Of a stretch of DNA of 56,091 bases, positions 25,188 to 34,668 are shown piece after piece. Both the position numbers and the translations under genes were made by a program. Each line of letters opens with the position of its first letter. Positions within the stretch are counted from its first letter, which is position 1. Source of the DNA: Calditrichia bacterium (GTDB lineage Bacteria > Calditrichota > Calditrichia > Calditrichales > Calditrichaceae); assembly GCA_026983775.1 (NCBI GenBank), contig JALSTK010000097.1, positions 1 to 56,091 on the forward strand, given 5' to 3'. The notes under the pieces are model-generated. The model was not told the DNA's origin. It worked only from the letters and a program-made list of their open reading frames with translations, and made no database searches.

Positions 25188-25382
25188 ATGAACTGGGTCA
25201 CTAAATATATTTTATTAACTAGTTTTTATTTGTGTCTATCCTGCTCATTTTATGATTTTTCAACTTCTTACAGAGATTTGAACGTTCGCGGGTGCGGCGC
25301 TATTTTGCTGATAATTACGAACACTGATCAAAACATCCCTGTAGATACTTTTCCTTCCCGGCCCAACTCGTTGTTTTTGTAA
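25188..25382 (+). CDS. Possible small lipoprotein-like ORF
   Basis: 64 codons from an ATG. The N-terminus is Lys plus a hydrophobic core ending in LCLSCS, so a signal peptide or poor lipobox is possible. The rest shows no family. No convincing Shine-Dalgarno is seen. It may be a short exported peptide, a decayed lipoprotein gene, or chance. Confidence 0.22.
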   Translation: MNWVTKYILLTSFYLCLSCSFYDFSTSYRDLNVRGCGAILLIITNTDQNIPVDTFPSRPNSLFL

Positions 25383-25495
25383 TGGCTAAGGTTCATTGCT
25401 TTACCTTTCATCAAGGCGGTAGTTTCACAACCGGGCAGATAAAAATTTATAAATATAGTAAAATCTTTACAGAAAGATGTAGGTAGGAATCGCAT

Positions 25496-25621
25496 TTATA
25501 GGAGCCCCTTTCGACTAAAAATCGAAGAACCGCCCGGTACGAAAATATCCAGGTCAAAGGAAATATCATCCAGTAAATTTTTAACCGAATGGGGCTGATG
25601 ACCGGGGGTATTTGCGGCTAT
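25496..25621 (-). pseudogene. Possible gene remnant, metallo-beta-lactamase-like
   Basis: A minus-strand frame of about 40 codons with no start codon reads AANTPGHQPHSVKNLL, then a DLDIFVPGG strand, and stops. TPGHQPHSV resembles the TPGHTPGS turn of metallo-beta-lactamase-fold proteins and the strand could be the one that follows it. Stops close the frame on both sides. A decayed fragment is the simplest reading, but the identification is weak. Confidence 0.22.
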
Positions 25622-25714
25622 TTATCCGTCAATCAATATCCTGCTTTACCGAGAATTACAATTATAATGATAATTTCGTCGGCAGCAGGCGGAATCTTTC
25701 TAAAGTAACTCCTT

Positions 25715-27352
25715 TTAGCGGGCGGCTCGTACTTCTTCTTTAATACGCTGAATATGTCCGCGCCCCAATCCCTTGACCTCAAAACCAAGTTCGAAATAGC
25801 GTTTTATCTTCTCATCGCTTAAAATGCCAAAACAGTCGATGATTGCTGCGGGCTGACCGATGGCCTCGGCTACTTCTTCCGGTTCTAATTCCAGATACGG
25901 TTTATGGCGAACGGCAAAAATGATCGCCTCCGCTCCTTTGAGCGCTTTCTTTAAGTCCGGCTCGATACGGATTTCTTTAAGCTTCTCCTGGTTGCGGAAA
26001 AAGCGACTCTTACTGTGGCCGGGTGAAGGGTAGGTGTCCTGTTGTTCAAATTCCCACCAATGTTCCAGATAGGGATCATGAACATGAATCTCCGCTCCCA
26101 TCTCCGCTAATTTACGGATCACGACTTCAGAGCCGCTGTAACGGGTATCTCCTACATCTTCCCGGTAAGCGGCTCCGAGAACCAGCACATCGGCTGCGGC
26201 AATGGGCTGACCCATGTTGCGCAAAGCGTCTCTGGTAAGCTGGGCCACATGCAAACCGCGTGTGTCGTTGATGTCGATGGCCATGGGTGTGATTTTAAAT
26301 ATGTCGTCTTCAAAACCGAGAATATGCTTATACGACCATAATCCGAGACCACCGTCTTTAGGTAAACAGTAACCACCGATACCCGGGCCGGGGAAAATGA
26401 TATTGTTGTGGGTGGGACGCATTTTAATGGCATTGATTACTTTAATCAGATCCACTCCGTTACGTTCTGCAAACAGGCTCCATTCGTCTAAAAAGGCCAG
26501 AATGGTTGCCCGGTAACTGTTTTCCACTATTTTGGCCGTCTCCGATTCGATCGGCCGGTCCATCACGGTTAATGGAAAATCTTTGGTATTCAGCACTTCA
26601 TTCAAGAATTTAACGACGCGCTGTTTGGCCGTTTCATTGATTCCGCTGCAAACCCGCCAGAAATCCCGGATACTGGCCACATAATTACGTCCGGGCATGA
26701 CCCGTTCATAGCTGTGGGCCAGTAATGGATCGGAGGATATACCCCGTTTTTTAAAAATCTTCTTCATAATGGGATAGGCTACCTGTTCGGTTGTTCCCGG
26801 GGCCACCGTTGTTTCGATTAACACCAGTGCTTCGGGTTGGATATGTTCGGCAATCACACCGACGGAATTTTCCAGAGCGGCCATATCCGTACGTCCGGAT
26901 CGGACATTACCCAAATCTTCTTTCAGATAATCGCATTGCACATCGACTACCACAACATCGGCCAGGGAGAGTACATCGTAGGTATAAGTGGCAATCAGCG
27001 TCTTTTTCTCTTTGACACAACGGGCGATCATCGGTTCTACTTCCGGGTCTTCGGCTTTGACCGGAGAGACACCACGGTTGAGTAGGGGAATCTTCCAGAA
27101 ACTACGCACGCTGGGTCGCTGCATTCCGATTACAAATTTGGACGGCTTACCGGTCTCGTCAACCGTATCGGCTACAATAGCCGCCATTACGGCACCGACA
27201 AATCCCACTCCCATCACAACCACAATTTCACGGCCGCGGGATCGTTCTTCGGCAACCCGTTTTTGTAAACGGTCAAATTCCGCCGAATAATCTTCTGTCT
27301 TCGGTAAAAGAAATTTATCACCTTGCGGACTGATCGAATATTGGGCACTCAT
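25715..27352 (-). CDS. UDP-glucose/GDP-mannose dehydrogenase family protein
   Basis: 545 residues; AAAGGAGT precedes the ATG. The N-terminal NAD-binding Rossmann fold has VVMGVGFVGAVMAA at about residues 45-58. The central domain has the IESETAKIVENSYRA helix, and the catalytic Cys329 lies in GIGGYCLPKDGG. The C-terminal UDP-binding domain has LGAAYREDVGDTRYSG. These enzymes oxidise a nucleotide sugar at C6 to a uronic acid in two NAD-dependent steps. The protein is about 100 residues longer than UDP-glucose dehydrogenases, with an N-terminal extension of about 40 residues and extra sequence around residues 455-480. No glycosyltransferase is next to it, so the sugar is unknown. Confidence 0.92.
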   Translation of the reverse strand: MSAQYSISPQGDKFLLPKTEDYSAEFDRLQKRVAEERSRGREIVVVMGVGFVGAVMAAIVADTVDETGKPSKFVIGMQRPSVRSFWKIPLLNRGVSPVKAEDPEVEPMIARCVKEKKTLIATYTYDVLSLADVVVVDVQCDYLKEDLGNVRSGRTDMAALENSVGVIAEHIQPEALVLIETTVAPGTTEQVAYPIMKKIFKKRGISSDPLLAHSYERVMPGRNYVASIRDFWRVCSGINETAKQRVVKFLNEVLNTKDFPLTVMDRPIESETAKIVENSYRATILAFLDEWSLFAERNGVDLIKVINAIKMRPTHNNIIFPGPGIGGYCLPKDGGLGLWSYKHILGFEDDIFKITPMAIDINDTRGLHVAQLTRDALRNMGQPIAAADVLVLGAAYREDVGDTRYSGSEVVIRKLAEMGAEIHVHDPYLEHWWEFEQQDTYPSPGHSKSRFFRNQEKLKEIRIEPDLKKALKGAEAIIFAVRHKPYLELEPEEVAEAIGQPAAIIDCFGILSDEKIKRYFELGFEVKGLGRGHIQRIKEEVRAAR

Positions 27353-27706
27353 TCGGACTCCTTTCTCTTAATAGGGTTCAATCGAATCTTCACGGCTACA
27401 TACAATAAAGCTGTAATATAAGAAAAATTATTTTTAAAGACGAATTCTTCAGCTATAGAAAATACTTCTCTTCGGATTGAAGCAGTCAAAACAAAGCTTT
27501 CTCCAAAGGGTCTGAACGCTTTAAAGGATAGGCGCGTAATCGCTTACGGTATGTATAAAAATCGGGAAAACCGGCACCCGATTTTATTCACTCAAAAATG
27601 CCAAGCATCCCCAATCGTATTTCCCTAACATTTTAAAAGGAAGATTTTGTTCTTTTATTTCGTTTTATTATCTTTGACTACCACCGTATTTACTACAGGA
27701 GTTATT
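27353..27706. other. Leader region of the BNR-repeat gene with one hairpin
   Basis: 354 bases. AAAATCGGG (27558-27566) pairs with CCCGATTTT (27577-27585) around a 10-base loop, about 120 bases before the next start codon. The T-run is short, so it may be a weak terminator for a divergent or leader transcript, or a 5' RNA element. The start at 27707 has AGGAG 6 bases upstream. No gene is visible. Confidence 0.4.
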
Positions 27707-30700
27707 ATGTTCAGACGGATCCTTATTCTCGTTGCTATGTTGTTCATAGTCAGCATTATGAGCTGGCAGTCTTTTTTTAATCAACCGCAGAAGATGAAAG
27801 CCCGTTTCGATACTTCCACTTCCAAAGGTTTGAATGCTTATCTTTCTGCCGGGGAAAAATCGGCAATAGAACATCCTAAATTCGATAAACCCGATGAGGC
27901 CATGGAAGAAGAAATCGCCATGCATTCCGAGGTTGACAAACCCATGGCTTATCGGGGCAGCTGGCGTTTTAAGGCGTTTCGTCAGGCCATTCAACAGGCT
28001 CGCTCACAGTATTCATTGAAAAAGGTGAATGCTCTAAATTGGATAGAGCGTGGTCCGAGCAATATTGGCGGACGGACCCGGACGATTATTGTACATCCGA
28101 ATCATTCCGATACCTGGTGGGCCGGCGCCGTGGGCGGTGGAATCTGGAAAACAACCGATGCAGGAGCAAGCTGGACCTGTCAAACCGACAACATGCCGAT
28201 TATTTCGGTAACCTGTATGGGTATCTGCAAAAGTAATCCGGATATTTTGTATGCCGGAACCGGAGAAGGGTTTTACAACAGCGATGCCATTATCGGTGAC
28301 GGATTGTTTAAAACCGTAGATGGAGGGACAAACTGGCAACAAATTTCGAGTACGGTTTCCAATGCCGATTTTCGCTATGTAAACCGCATCGTCGTTGATC
28401 CGAACGATGCCGATCATTTATCGGTTGCAACGAACAGCGGCGTCTATCTTTCTACAGATGGGGGTGTATCCTGGTCGGAAACGTTTAACAATGGTAATCG
28501 GGTTCAGCAAATCATCGCCAATCCCTTGCGTTTTAATACGCAGTTTATCGCGGTTAACAGTAGCGGTATTTACAAATCCACGGATGGCGGTCGGAACTGG
28601 AACTTTGTCAGCGAAGAGATTTCCGATGAGGGACGGATCGAAATCGCCATATCCGAAGTGGATACCACGGTGCTCTACGCTTCGCCGGTTAACAGCAGTA
28701 ACGGGCTTCTAGGATTTTTTCGCTCTTCGGATGCCGGTGAGACCTGGGTCGATTACGGCAATTCCACCAATTGGTTGGGCGGCCAGGGATGGTATGATAA
28801 CGCTCTGGTAGTCAGCCCGCTCAACAAAGATATCGTTTATGTCGGGGGCATTAATTTGTATCGCGTTCATATTAACGGTTCCAATATGTCTGCCTCCCAA
28901 CTTACGGAATGGTATTCGGGTAGTTCCCATCCTTATGTTCACGCCGACCAGCACGCCCTGGTAACGATTCAAACATCACAAACGAATTTTTCCATTCTGG
29001 CCGGCAACGACGGCGGGGTACATTTCTCTGATGATGCAGGCAATACCTGGAATGAGAAGAATAACGGATATAATGTAACCCAGTATTATGATGTGGACCG
29101 TCATCCGTCTGCCAACCAATTCATCGGCGGGACGCAGGATAACGGTACCCATCGTTCCCCTTTGGAACCTACCAATACTTCGGCCTGGGAGCAGGTAATC
29201 GGCGGTGATGGTTTCGATTGTGCCTGGGACAAAACAAATCCCAACGTGGTGTACGGAACTCTGTATTATACTAAAATATATAAATCCACGGATGGGGGAT
29301 ACAATTTCACCTATACAAACAACGGTATGCCCGAAAGCGGCATATTCCATACTCCGCTGGCCATGGATCCTCATAATTCCGATAAACTGTTCACTGCCGG
29401 AGACAACAATACGGTTTATTGGACAGACGATGCGGCAGCTAATTGGCATGCTACCTCGATTAATAATAATGATTATTCACGGTATAAAATTGCCGTGTCC
29501 CGGAGTACATCCAATATTGTCTGGGCCGGTGCGACAACGATATATATTAATGTTTCCACGGATGGCGGTCAGACTTTTCATCAGGTCAATCAACCCTCGG
29601 GCAGTCCGCATGCCTGGCTAACCGGCATCAGTACCCATCCTTCACAGGATTCCACGGCCTTTCTTACCATCGGCTCTTCCGGATCGGGAAAAATTTACCG
29701 TACACGTGATCTGGGAAATACCTGGGAAAATATGAACAATAATCTTCCCGATGTTCCGGTGTACACCGTTCTCGTTATGCCTTTTGATACGACGGAGATT
29801 TGGATCGGAACCGATATCGGTTTATTTATTTCTTATGATGACGGCCGGTCCTGGCAAATCAATAATGATATTCCGGCAGTATCCATCCGGCGTTTGAAAA
29901 TTATCGGGCAGGAAATTGTAGCTTCGACCCACGGTCGCGGTATCTGGAGTGTGCACCGCGACGAGCTATCCCAGGGGGATTTACTCTCTCCCACATTACA
30001 GGATCTGACCGTTCCTAATCCCAACACCCATATTCTCAAAATCCGTTTTACAGCGAATTCGGATTATGATTCCACACTGATTTTTGTAAATAATCAGGTA
30101 ACCGATCGCCTTTACAATATTCCTGCGGGAATCGATACGTTCGGTACCTATCTCACTAATCCCACTGAAAATGTGACGGCTCAGGTTGTGGGTTTCCGGG
30201 GGATTCAATCGGCAGCAAGTACAGAAAAAAGTCGGATGATATATTCGGCGGTGGATACGCTCTCTGAAAATTTTAACAGCGGTACGAGTACTTTTTTCGG
30301 AGATATGACCATTTCCACACCAAACGGTTTTACCGATGCTTTGCTGAATACCGATCATCCATATTTGGATGGAAAAACATATATCACGTATATGGGAACG
30401 CCGATCACCATCAAAGGAGGAACTTCGCTAAGCTATAATGATGTAGCCATTGTGGAACCGGGTGATGCAGGTAGTCAGTATGGGGATAATAATTTTTGGG
30501 ATTATGTCACCGTGGAAGGTTCCGATGACGGGGATATATGGACCAATTTGGTTACGCCTTACGACTGCCGCTACGATGCAACCTGGCAGAGTGCATATGA
30601 TAACGGTTCGAACGGCGACGAATCCATGCTGCGCAACCATCCGATCGATTTAACTACGGTCTATGCCCCGGATCAAAATGTCTATATTCGATTTCGGTTA

Positions 30701-31084
30701 TTTGCCGATGCCAACACAAACGGTTGGGGTTGGGGTGTGGATGATGTAATCGTGACCAACACCGTTTCGGCAATAAGCGCCGAGAGTAAGATTGCCCGCC
30801 GTTTTGCTCTTTTTGCCAATTATCCCAATCCTTTCGGCGGAAGTCAACCTCACGGTGAAAATTCATTCACCACCATCCGTTATGAAATCGCCAAGCCGGG
30901 TATGGTGGAATTGACCGTTTACAATGCATTAGGCCAGAAGGTAAGGACACTGGTTAACGAAGCGAAGTCTGTCGGACAGTTTCGTGTACAGTTTGATGCT
31001 GCCGGTTTGGCTTCGGGTACTTATTATTACCGGCTTGTTTCCGGTCGGAAATCCCGGGTGAGAAAAATGTTGATCTTGCATTGA
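27707..31084 (+). CDS. Secreted BNR/sortilin-like beta-propeller protein with sorting domain
   Basis: 1125 residues from the ATG at 27707, chosen for its AGGAG site over an upstream TTG. The signal peptide is MFRRILILVAMLFIVSIMS. Residues of about 120-760 contain many BNR/Asp-box repeats of the form S-x-D-G-G-x-x-W (KTTDAGASW, KTVDGGTNW, KSTDGGRNW, RSSDAGETW, FISYDDGRSW), a multi-blade propeller as in sialidases, sortilin and photosynthesis-assembly proteins. Residues of about 855-1025 look like a jelly-roll domain (GWGWGVDDVIVTN near its end). The sorting domain begins at FANYPNPFGG and ends KKMLILH-like (RKMLILH). No sialidase catalytic set is obvious, so binding or scaffolding is as likely as hydrolysis. 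Confidence 0.88.
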   Translation: MFRRILILVAMLFIVSIMSWQSFFNQPQKMKARFDTSTSKGLNAYLSAGEKSAIEHPKFDKPDEAMEEEIAMHSEVDKPMAYRGSWRFKAFRQAIQQARSQYSLKKVNALNWIERGPSNIGGRTRTIIVHPNHSDTWWAGAVGGGIWKTTDAGASWTCQTDNMPIISVTCMGICKSNPDILYAGTGEGFYNSDAIIGDGLFKTVDGGTNWQQISSTVSNADFRYVNRIVVDPNDADHLSVATNSGVYLSTDGGVSWSETFNNGNRVQQIIANPLRFNTQFIAVNSSGIYKSTDGGRNWNFVSEEISDEGRIEIAISEVDTTVLYASPVNSSNGLLGFFRSSDAGETWVDYGNSTNWLGGQGWYDNALVVSPLNKDIVYVGGINLYRVHINGSNMSASQLTEWYSGSSHPYVHADQHALVTIQTSQTNFSILAGNDGGVHFSDDAGNTWNEKNNGYNVTQYYDVDRHPSANQFIGGTQDNGTHRSPLEPTNTSAWEQVIGGDGFDCAWDKTNPNVVYGTLYYTKIYKSTDGGYNFTYTNNGMPESGIFHTPLAMDPHNSDKLFTAGDNNTVYWTDDAAANWHATSINNNDYSRYKIAVSRSTSNIVWAGATTIYINVSTDGGQTFHQVNQPSGSPHAWLTGISTHPSQDSTAFLTIGSSGSGKIYRTRDLGNTWENMNNNLPDVPVYTVLVMPFDTTEIWIGTDIGLFISYDDGRSWQINNDIPAVSIRRLKIIGQEIVASTHGRGIWSVHRDELSQGDLLSPTLQDLTVPNPNTHILKIRFTANSDYDSTLIFVNNQVTDRLYNIPAGIDTFGTYLTNPTENVTAQVVGFRGIQSAASTEKSRMIYSAVDTLSENFNSGTSTFFGDMTISTPNGFTDALLNTDHPYLDGKTYITYMGTPITIKGGTSLSYNDVAIVEPGDAGSQYGDNNFWDYVTVEGSDDGDIWTNLVTPYDCRYDATWQSAYDNGSNGDESMLRNHPIDLTTVYAPDQNVYIRFRLFADANTNGWGWGVDDVIVTNTVSAISAESKIARRFALFANYPNPFGGSQPHGENSFTTIRYEIAKPGMVELTVYNALGQKVRTLVNEAKSVGQFRVQFDAAGLASGTYYYRLVSGRKSRVRKMLILH

Positions 31085-31121
31085 CCGCCCGAATCGATGG
31101 TCGGTTTTAATAAAGAAAGGG

Positions 31122-31154
31122 AAGGGATAGCCATTAAAGGCTGTCCCTTTTTTT
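31122..31154 (+). terminator. Rho-independent terminator
   Basis: AAGGGATAGCC (31122-31132) pairs with GGCTGTCCCTT (31139-31149) with one wobble pair, followed by a run of T. It ends the transcript of the BNR-repeat gene. Confidence 0.9.
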
Positions 31155-31184
31155 AGATAGGGAGCTTATTCACCAGTTACTCAT

Positions 31185-31232
31185 TCGACAATTTTGTCGA
31201 TGATTTGTCGTGTGGCCGACAATTTTGTCGAT
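31185..31232. promoter_or_regulatory. Paired palindromic operator-like sites
   Basis: TCGACAATTTTGTCGA (31185-31200) and CGACAATTTTGTCG (31217-31230) are near-identical perfect dyads with a TT centre, 31 bases apart. A third half-site TTTGTCG is at 31204-31210. The three TTTGTCG elements begin at 31193, 31204 and 31224, so they are spaced 11 and 20 bases, about one and two DNA turns. They lie between the BNR-gene terminator and the lipoprotein/TonB-receptor genes, where an operator is expected. The regulator is unknown. Confidence 0.6.
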
Positions 31233-31332
31233 TCCTTCCTTAGACATACGTGTTGACGGCTATTTTAAAGCTCCTAAGCTTGGCATAATAGTTGTTTAAT
31301 TAATGCTTCTAAAACATACTATGGGATGGATA

Positions 31333-32073
31333 ATGAAATATATATCGGGTTTGATTATTGTTTTTTTTATGGTAATTCTTTCGGGTTGCAGCACAAATAG
31401 AATATTCAGTCATGCCGTGAAGCAGGGTATAGTCATTGACGGAAACTATGACGATTGGCAGGGTGTGAAACCGTTTCTGGTCAAAGATCCGCCTTTTCTC
31501 GTTGCGAGCGCCAATGCATCTGACTATTTGTTTCTGGTTTTGCGCTCCAATGACGCAACTTTTATGCGGCAGCTACGTATGTTTGGTTTCACGCTATGGT
31601 TGAATAAAGATAAGTCCACAGGACTGGAACTGCCGACCCGTTTCAGAGCGCAAAATAAAAGGGAAGAGGCGGCTTACAGGACGAACCGCCAAAAAATGAG
31701 AGGCCCGGGGATACCTTTACATAGCGGCGATTTTTTTCTGAGAGCCTATCCTTTCAAAGAGCAGACACCGCTTTCTGCCCTGCCGCGATTTGCCATTGCT
31801 TCCGGTTATCAGAACGGAATCAATACAATTGAGTTCAAGATTCCCATTTTAAAAAAGGGAGTAAGCGGATACGGAGTTCGTATTCATAACGGAAAGATAT
31901 TCATTGGTCTTCAATGGAAGATGACTTCAGTAAACAAGATGCGCCGCATGGGGGGAACCGTTCGACGCGGAAGGGGTGGAATGGGACGGGAAGGAAATGA
32001 CGGCTATCGCCCCCGGAAACAGCGGATGATTCGTGAAGAGAATCTATGGTTTACTATTCTTTTGGATAATTAA
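31333..32073 (+). CDS. Lipoprotein with DOMON/CBM9-like domain and Arg/Gly-rich tail
   Basis: 246 residues. I start at the ATG at 31333, where MKYISGLIIVFFMVILSGC is a lipoprotein signal with lipobox LSGC. Right after it comes VIDGNYDDWQGV, typical of carbohydrate-binding module 9/DOMON-like sandwiches, and beta-strands fill residues of about 30-190. Near the C-terminus is a stretch rich in Arg and Gly (MRRMGGTVRRGRGGMGREG), unusual for an exported protein. The gene is 40 bases before the TonB receptor and shares its regulation region, so a ligand-capture partner for that receptor is a fair inference; the ligand is unknown. Confidence 0.72.
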   Translation: MKYISGLIIVFFMVILSGCSTNRIFSHAVKQGIVIDGNYDDWQGVKPFLVKDPPFLVASANASDYLFLVLRSNDATFMRQLRMFGFTLWLNKDKSTGLELPTRFRAQNKREEAAYRTNRQKMRGPGIPLHSGDFFLRAYPFKEQTPLSALPRFAIASGYQNGINTIEFKIPILKKGVSGYGVRIHNGKIFIGLQWKMTSVNKMRRMGGTVRRGRGGMGREGNDGYRPRKQRMIREENLWFTILLDN

Positions 32074-32113
32074 TAACCGGATACGGAAAGAACGATCAAG
32101 GAGTGCTATAAAG

Positions 32114-34558
32114 ATGCGCAGGATTTTGTTTGTAAGTATATTTTTGTTTGTAATTAGTATGTTGCCGAGCCCCGTTATGGCTCAGGGGCGTCCTTCGGGT
32201 TCCAGGTTTCAGGGCGGATTGATTACCGGAATAGTGACCGATGCTTCGGACGGGCAAGCGGTGGAATATGCCTATATTATCTTGCATTCCCAAGGTAACA
32301 ATAAACAGGTGAACGGTACCATAACCGATAGTGATGGCCGCTTTTTACTGGAAAAAATTCGTCCCGGCCGATACTACTTAACCGTTAAATATATGGGCTT
32401 TCGTGCGGATACGGTAAAAGATATCCGCATCGGGCGGGGCAGTCTTAAAGTCGATTTAGGTGAAATTCCTCTCTATGAAGTCAAAATGAAAACAGAATCC
32501 ATCGAAGTGGTTGGAGAAAGAGCACCTGTCCGTTACCAAATCGATAAAAAGGTGATTAACGTTACCCGGCAACATACGGTCATCTCCGGCACAGCTGTGG
32601 ACGTACTGGAAAACGTACCTTCCATAACAGTGGATATCGAAGGTAATGTTTCGTTGCGTGGCAGCCAAAGTTTTTTGGTACTGATCGACGGCAAACCCTC
32701 TATATTGGAGGGTACGGATGCTCTGCAGCAAATCCCGGCCAGCGCCATTGAGAATATCGAGATCATTACCAATCCTTCGGCCAAATATGATCCCGACGGT
32801 ACTGCCGGAATTATTAACATTGTTACAAAAAAGAATAAACTGCTGGGCGTGAACGGCATTGTTAATCTAAATTTGGGACTGGATGATAAATATGGTGCGG
32901 ATTTCATTTTCAGTTATCGACTGGACGGACTTAAAATGTATTTGGGAGCGGATTTTAACAGCAGGAATTATCCCGGCACACGTACGGAAAAACGCCGTAA
33001 CGGCTTTAAAGATACCACCACATTCATTAATTCCGACGGCAGCGCTGAACGAAAGCGCGTGAATTATAGTATCCGCACCGGTTTTGATTATGATTTGACA
33101 AAAAATGATGTGATTAGTCTGGGCATCCGTTACGGTTACAGGGAAGGGAAACGCATCATTACGCAGGATTATCTGCAATGGACAGAACCGGGGGCAAAAC
33201 AATTGATTTACGATAGCTACGGCCTGTCGAATCGTTGGGGACATTTTTATTCGGTTAACCTGGATTATCAACACAATTTTAGGCGTAAAGGACACCAGCT
33301 TAGCGGCAGCCTGCTGATCCAAAAACGGGACGGCAACGAGAAAAGCGTTGATGAATTGCGGAATGATTCCGATCAACTGACCAGCGGGCGTCAATCAACC
33401 GAAAAGGGACCGTCACAACCTGTACGTATTAAATTTGATTACACTCTGCCCGTAAACAAAAATAATAAATTCGAAGCCGGTTATCAGAGCCGATTTGGGT
33501 ATTCCGAGGACATTACCGGGCTCTCGGATTATGACAGCACAAGTAACCAATATATTGCTGAACCCAAATTTGATCATTCGGTGCAATATATAAATAACAT
33601 TCACTCACTTTATCTGATGTACTCCGGTGAACGGGGTGCACTGGGCTATCAGGGAGGTTTGCGCGGAGAGTATACAGATCGGCATATCCAATTGCGCGGG
33701 GAAGATCAAACCTTTACGTTGGATCGTTTGGATTTGTACCCTACTATACATCTGTCGTATAAATTCTCGCAGGCTCGCCAGATCATGGCCAGTTATACCC
33801 GCCGTTTACACCGAATACGCGGCTGGTATCTGACACCGTTTGTCACCTGGATCGACGCTTACAATGTGCGCCGGGGTAATCCCGATTTGAAACCGGAATA
33901 CATCGATTCTTATGAAATGAGCCATCAAACTTATTTTGGCCGTACTTTGTTTTCTGTCGAAGCGTATTACCGTATAACGCATAATAAAATCGAACGTGTG
34001 AAATCTGTTTATGAAAAAGATGTCAGTTTACATACCCTGGCCAATGTGGGTAAAGATTATATGTTGGGCACGGAATTAATGCTGAATTGGGATGTATTCA
34101 AAATCTGGAATGTAAATCTGATGGGCAATCTGTTCGATTACCATATTGAAGGAGTTTTGTATCAACGGCCTTTCTCTCGGAAAAGCTTTAACTGGAATCT
34201 ACGCTTTAACAATACGTTTCGTCTTGGAAAATCAACCCGCTTGCAGCTTAACGGTATGTACAACAGTCCATCGGTTTCGGCCCAGGGTAAACGCGTAGGT
34301 TATGTAAGATGGAATGCAGGCATTCGTCAGGAATTGTTCAAGAGGCGTTTGTCGCTAACGCTTCAGTTGCGGGATATTTTTAATCAGGCTAAATGGGATT
34401 TTATCAGCGAATCGCCTTATTTTTATTCACATACGATTTTTAAACGCAAAGCGCCGGTGGTCATGCTGCAAATCAGTTATAAGTTCAACAATTACAAAGA
34501 ACGGAAAGGCAAACGGGAAAACGGTGAAGAACCGATGAACGAAGAGGACCTCTTTTAG
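32114..34558 (+). CDS. TonB-dependent receptor, outer-membrane beta-barrel family
   Basis: 814 residues from the ATG at 32114, with AAGGAG 9 bases upstream; the longer frame has no signal peptide. The signal peptide is MRRILFVSIFLFVISMLPSP. Next comes a carboxypeptidase regulatory-like domain (ITGIVTDASDGQAVEYAYII) at about 35-120, then the plug (VLENVPSITVDIEGNVSLRG, IENIEIITNPSAKYDPDGTA), then a barrel of alternating strands to the C-terminus. The layout matches the Bacteroidota receptor family with an N-terminal regulatory domain. These take up siderophores, glycans or peptides with TonB energy. No SusD partner is next to it; the DOMON-like lipoprotein is the only co-transcribed candidate. 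Confidence 0.92.
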   Translation: MRRILFVSIFLFVISMLPSPVMAQGRPSGSRFQGGLITGIVTDASDGQAVEYAYIILHSQGNNKQVNGTITDSDGRFLLEKIRPGRYYLTVKYMGFRADTVKDIRIGRGSLKVDLGEIPLYEVKMKTESIEVVGERAPVRYQIDKKVINVTRQHTVISGTAVDVLENVPSITVDIEGNVSLRGSQSFLVLIDGKPSILEGTDALQQIPASAIENIEIITNPSAKYDPDGTAGIINIVTKKNKLLGVNGIVNLNLGLDDKYGADFIFSYRLDGLKMYLGADFNSRNYPGTRTEKRRNGFKDTTTFINSDGSAERKRVNYSIRTGFDYDLTKNDVISLGIRYGYREGKRIITQDYLQWTEPGAKQLIYDSYGLSNRWGHFYSVNLDYQHNFRRKGHQLSGSLLIQKRDGNEKSVDELRNDSDQLTSGRQSTEKGPSQPVRIKFDYTLPVNKNNKFEAGYQSRFGYSEDITGLSDYDSTSNQYIAEPKFDHSVQYINNIHSLYLMYSGERGALGYQGGLRGEYTDRHIQLRGEDQTFTLDRLDLYPTIHLSYKFSQARQIMASYTRRLHRIRGWYLTPFVTWIDAYNVRRGNPDLKPEYIDSYEMSHQTYFGRTLFSVEAYYRITHNKIERVKSVYEKDVSLHTLANVGKDYMLGTELMLNWDVFKIWNVNLMGNLFDYHIEGVLYQRPFSRKSFNWNLRFNNTFRLGKSTRLQLNGMYNSPSVSAQGKRVGYVRWNAGIRQELFKRRLSLTLQLRDIFNQAKWDFISESPYFYSHTIFKRKAPVVMLQISYKFNNYKERKGKRENGEEPMNEEDLF

Positions 34559-34615
34559 AACATATCGGCTAATATACACGAGTGCCGAATAAATCCTGCA
34601 CATGCTATAAATCCC

Positions 34616-34653
34616 AAAAAAGAGATTCTTTGAATAAAGAAATCTCTTTTTTT
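34616..34653. terminator. Rho-independent terminator
   Basis: AAAAAAGAGATT (34616-34627) pairs perfectly with AATCTCTTTTTT (34641-34652), with an inner CTTT/AAAG stem. The A- and T-runs allow use in both directions, for the TonB-receptor gene and for the convergent minus-strand genes. Confidence 0.88.
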
Positions 34654-34668
34654 ATTTATTAAAGAAAA

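Larger units (their letters stand above)
25074..25714. other. Intergenic region with little coding signal
   Basis: 641 bases between two minus-strand genes. It contains a 64-codon plus-strand frame (25188-25382) and a short minus-strand remnant (25496-25621), both listed separately. The rest is AT-rich with no recognisable gene, RNA or repeat. It must hold the promoter of the sorting-domain protein gene near 25080-25150. Confidence 0.6.

Noticed and set aside
28034-29449. Long minus-strand frames inside the BNR-repeat gene
   Set aside because: They are antisense shadows of the repeat-rich coding sequence; translations are low-complexity and match nothing.
31281-31296. Second sigma-54-like site (TGGCATAATAGTTGTT) before the DOMON-like lipoprotein gene
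   Set aside because: The -12 element reads GT where GC is essential, so the match is too weak.
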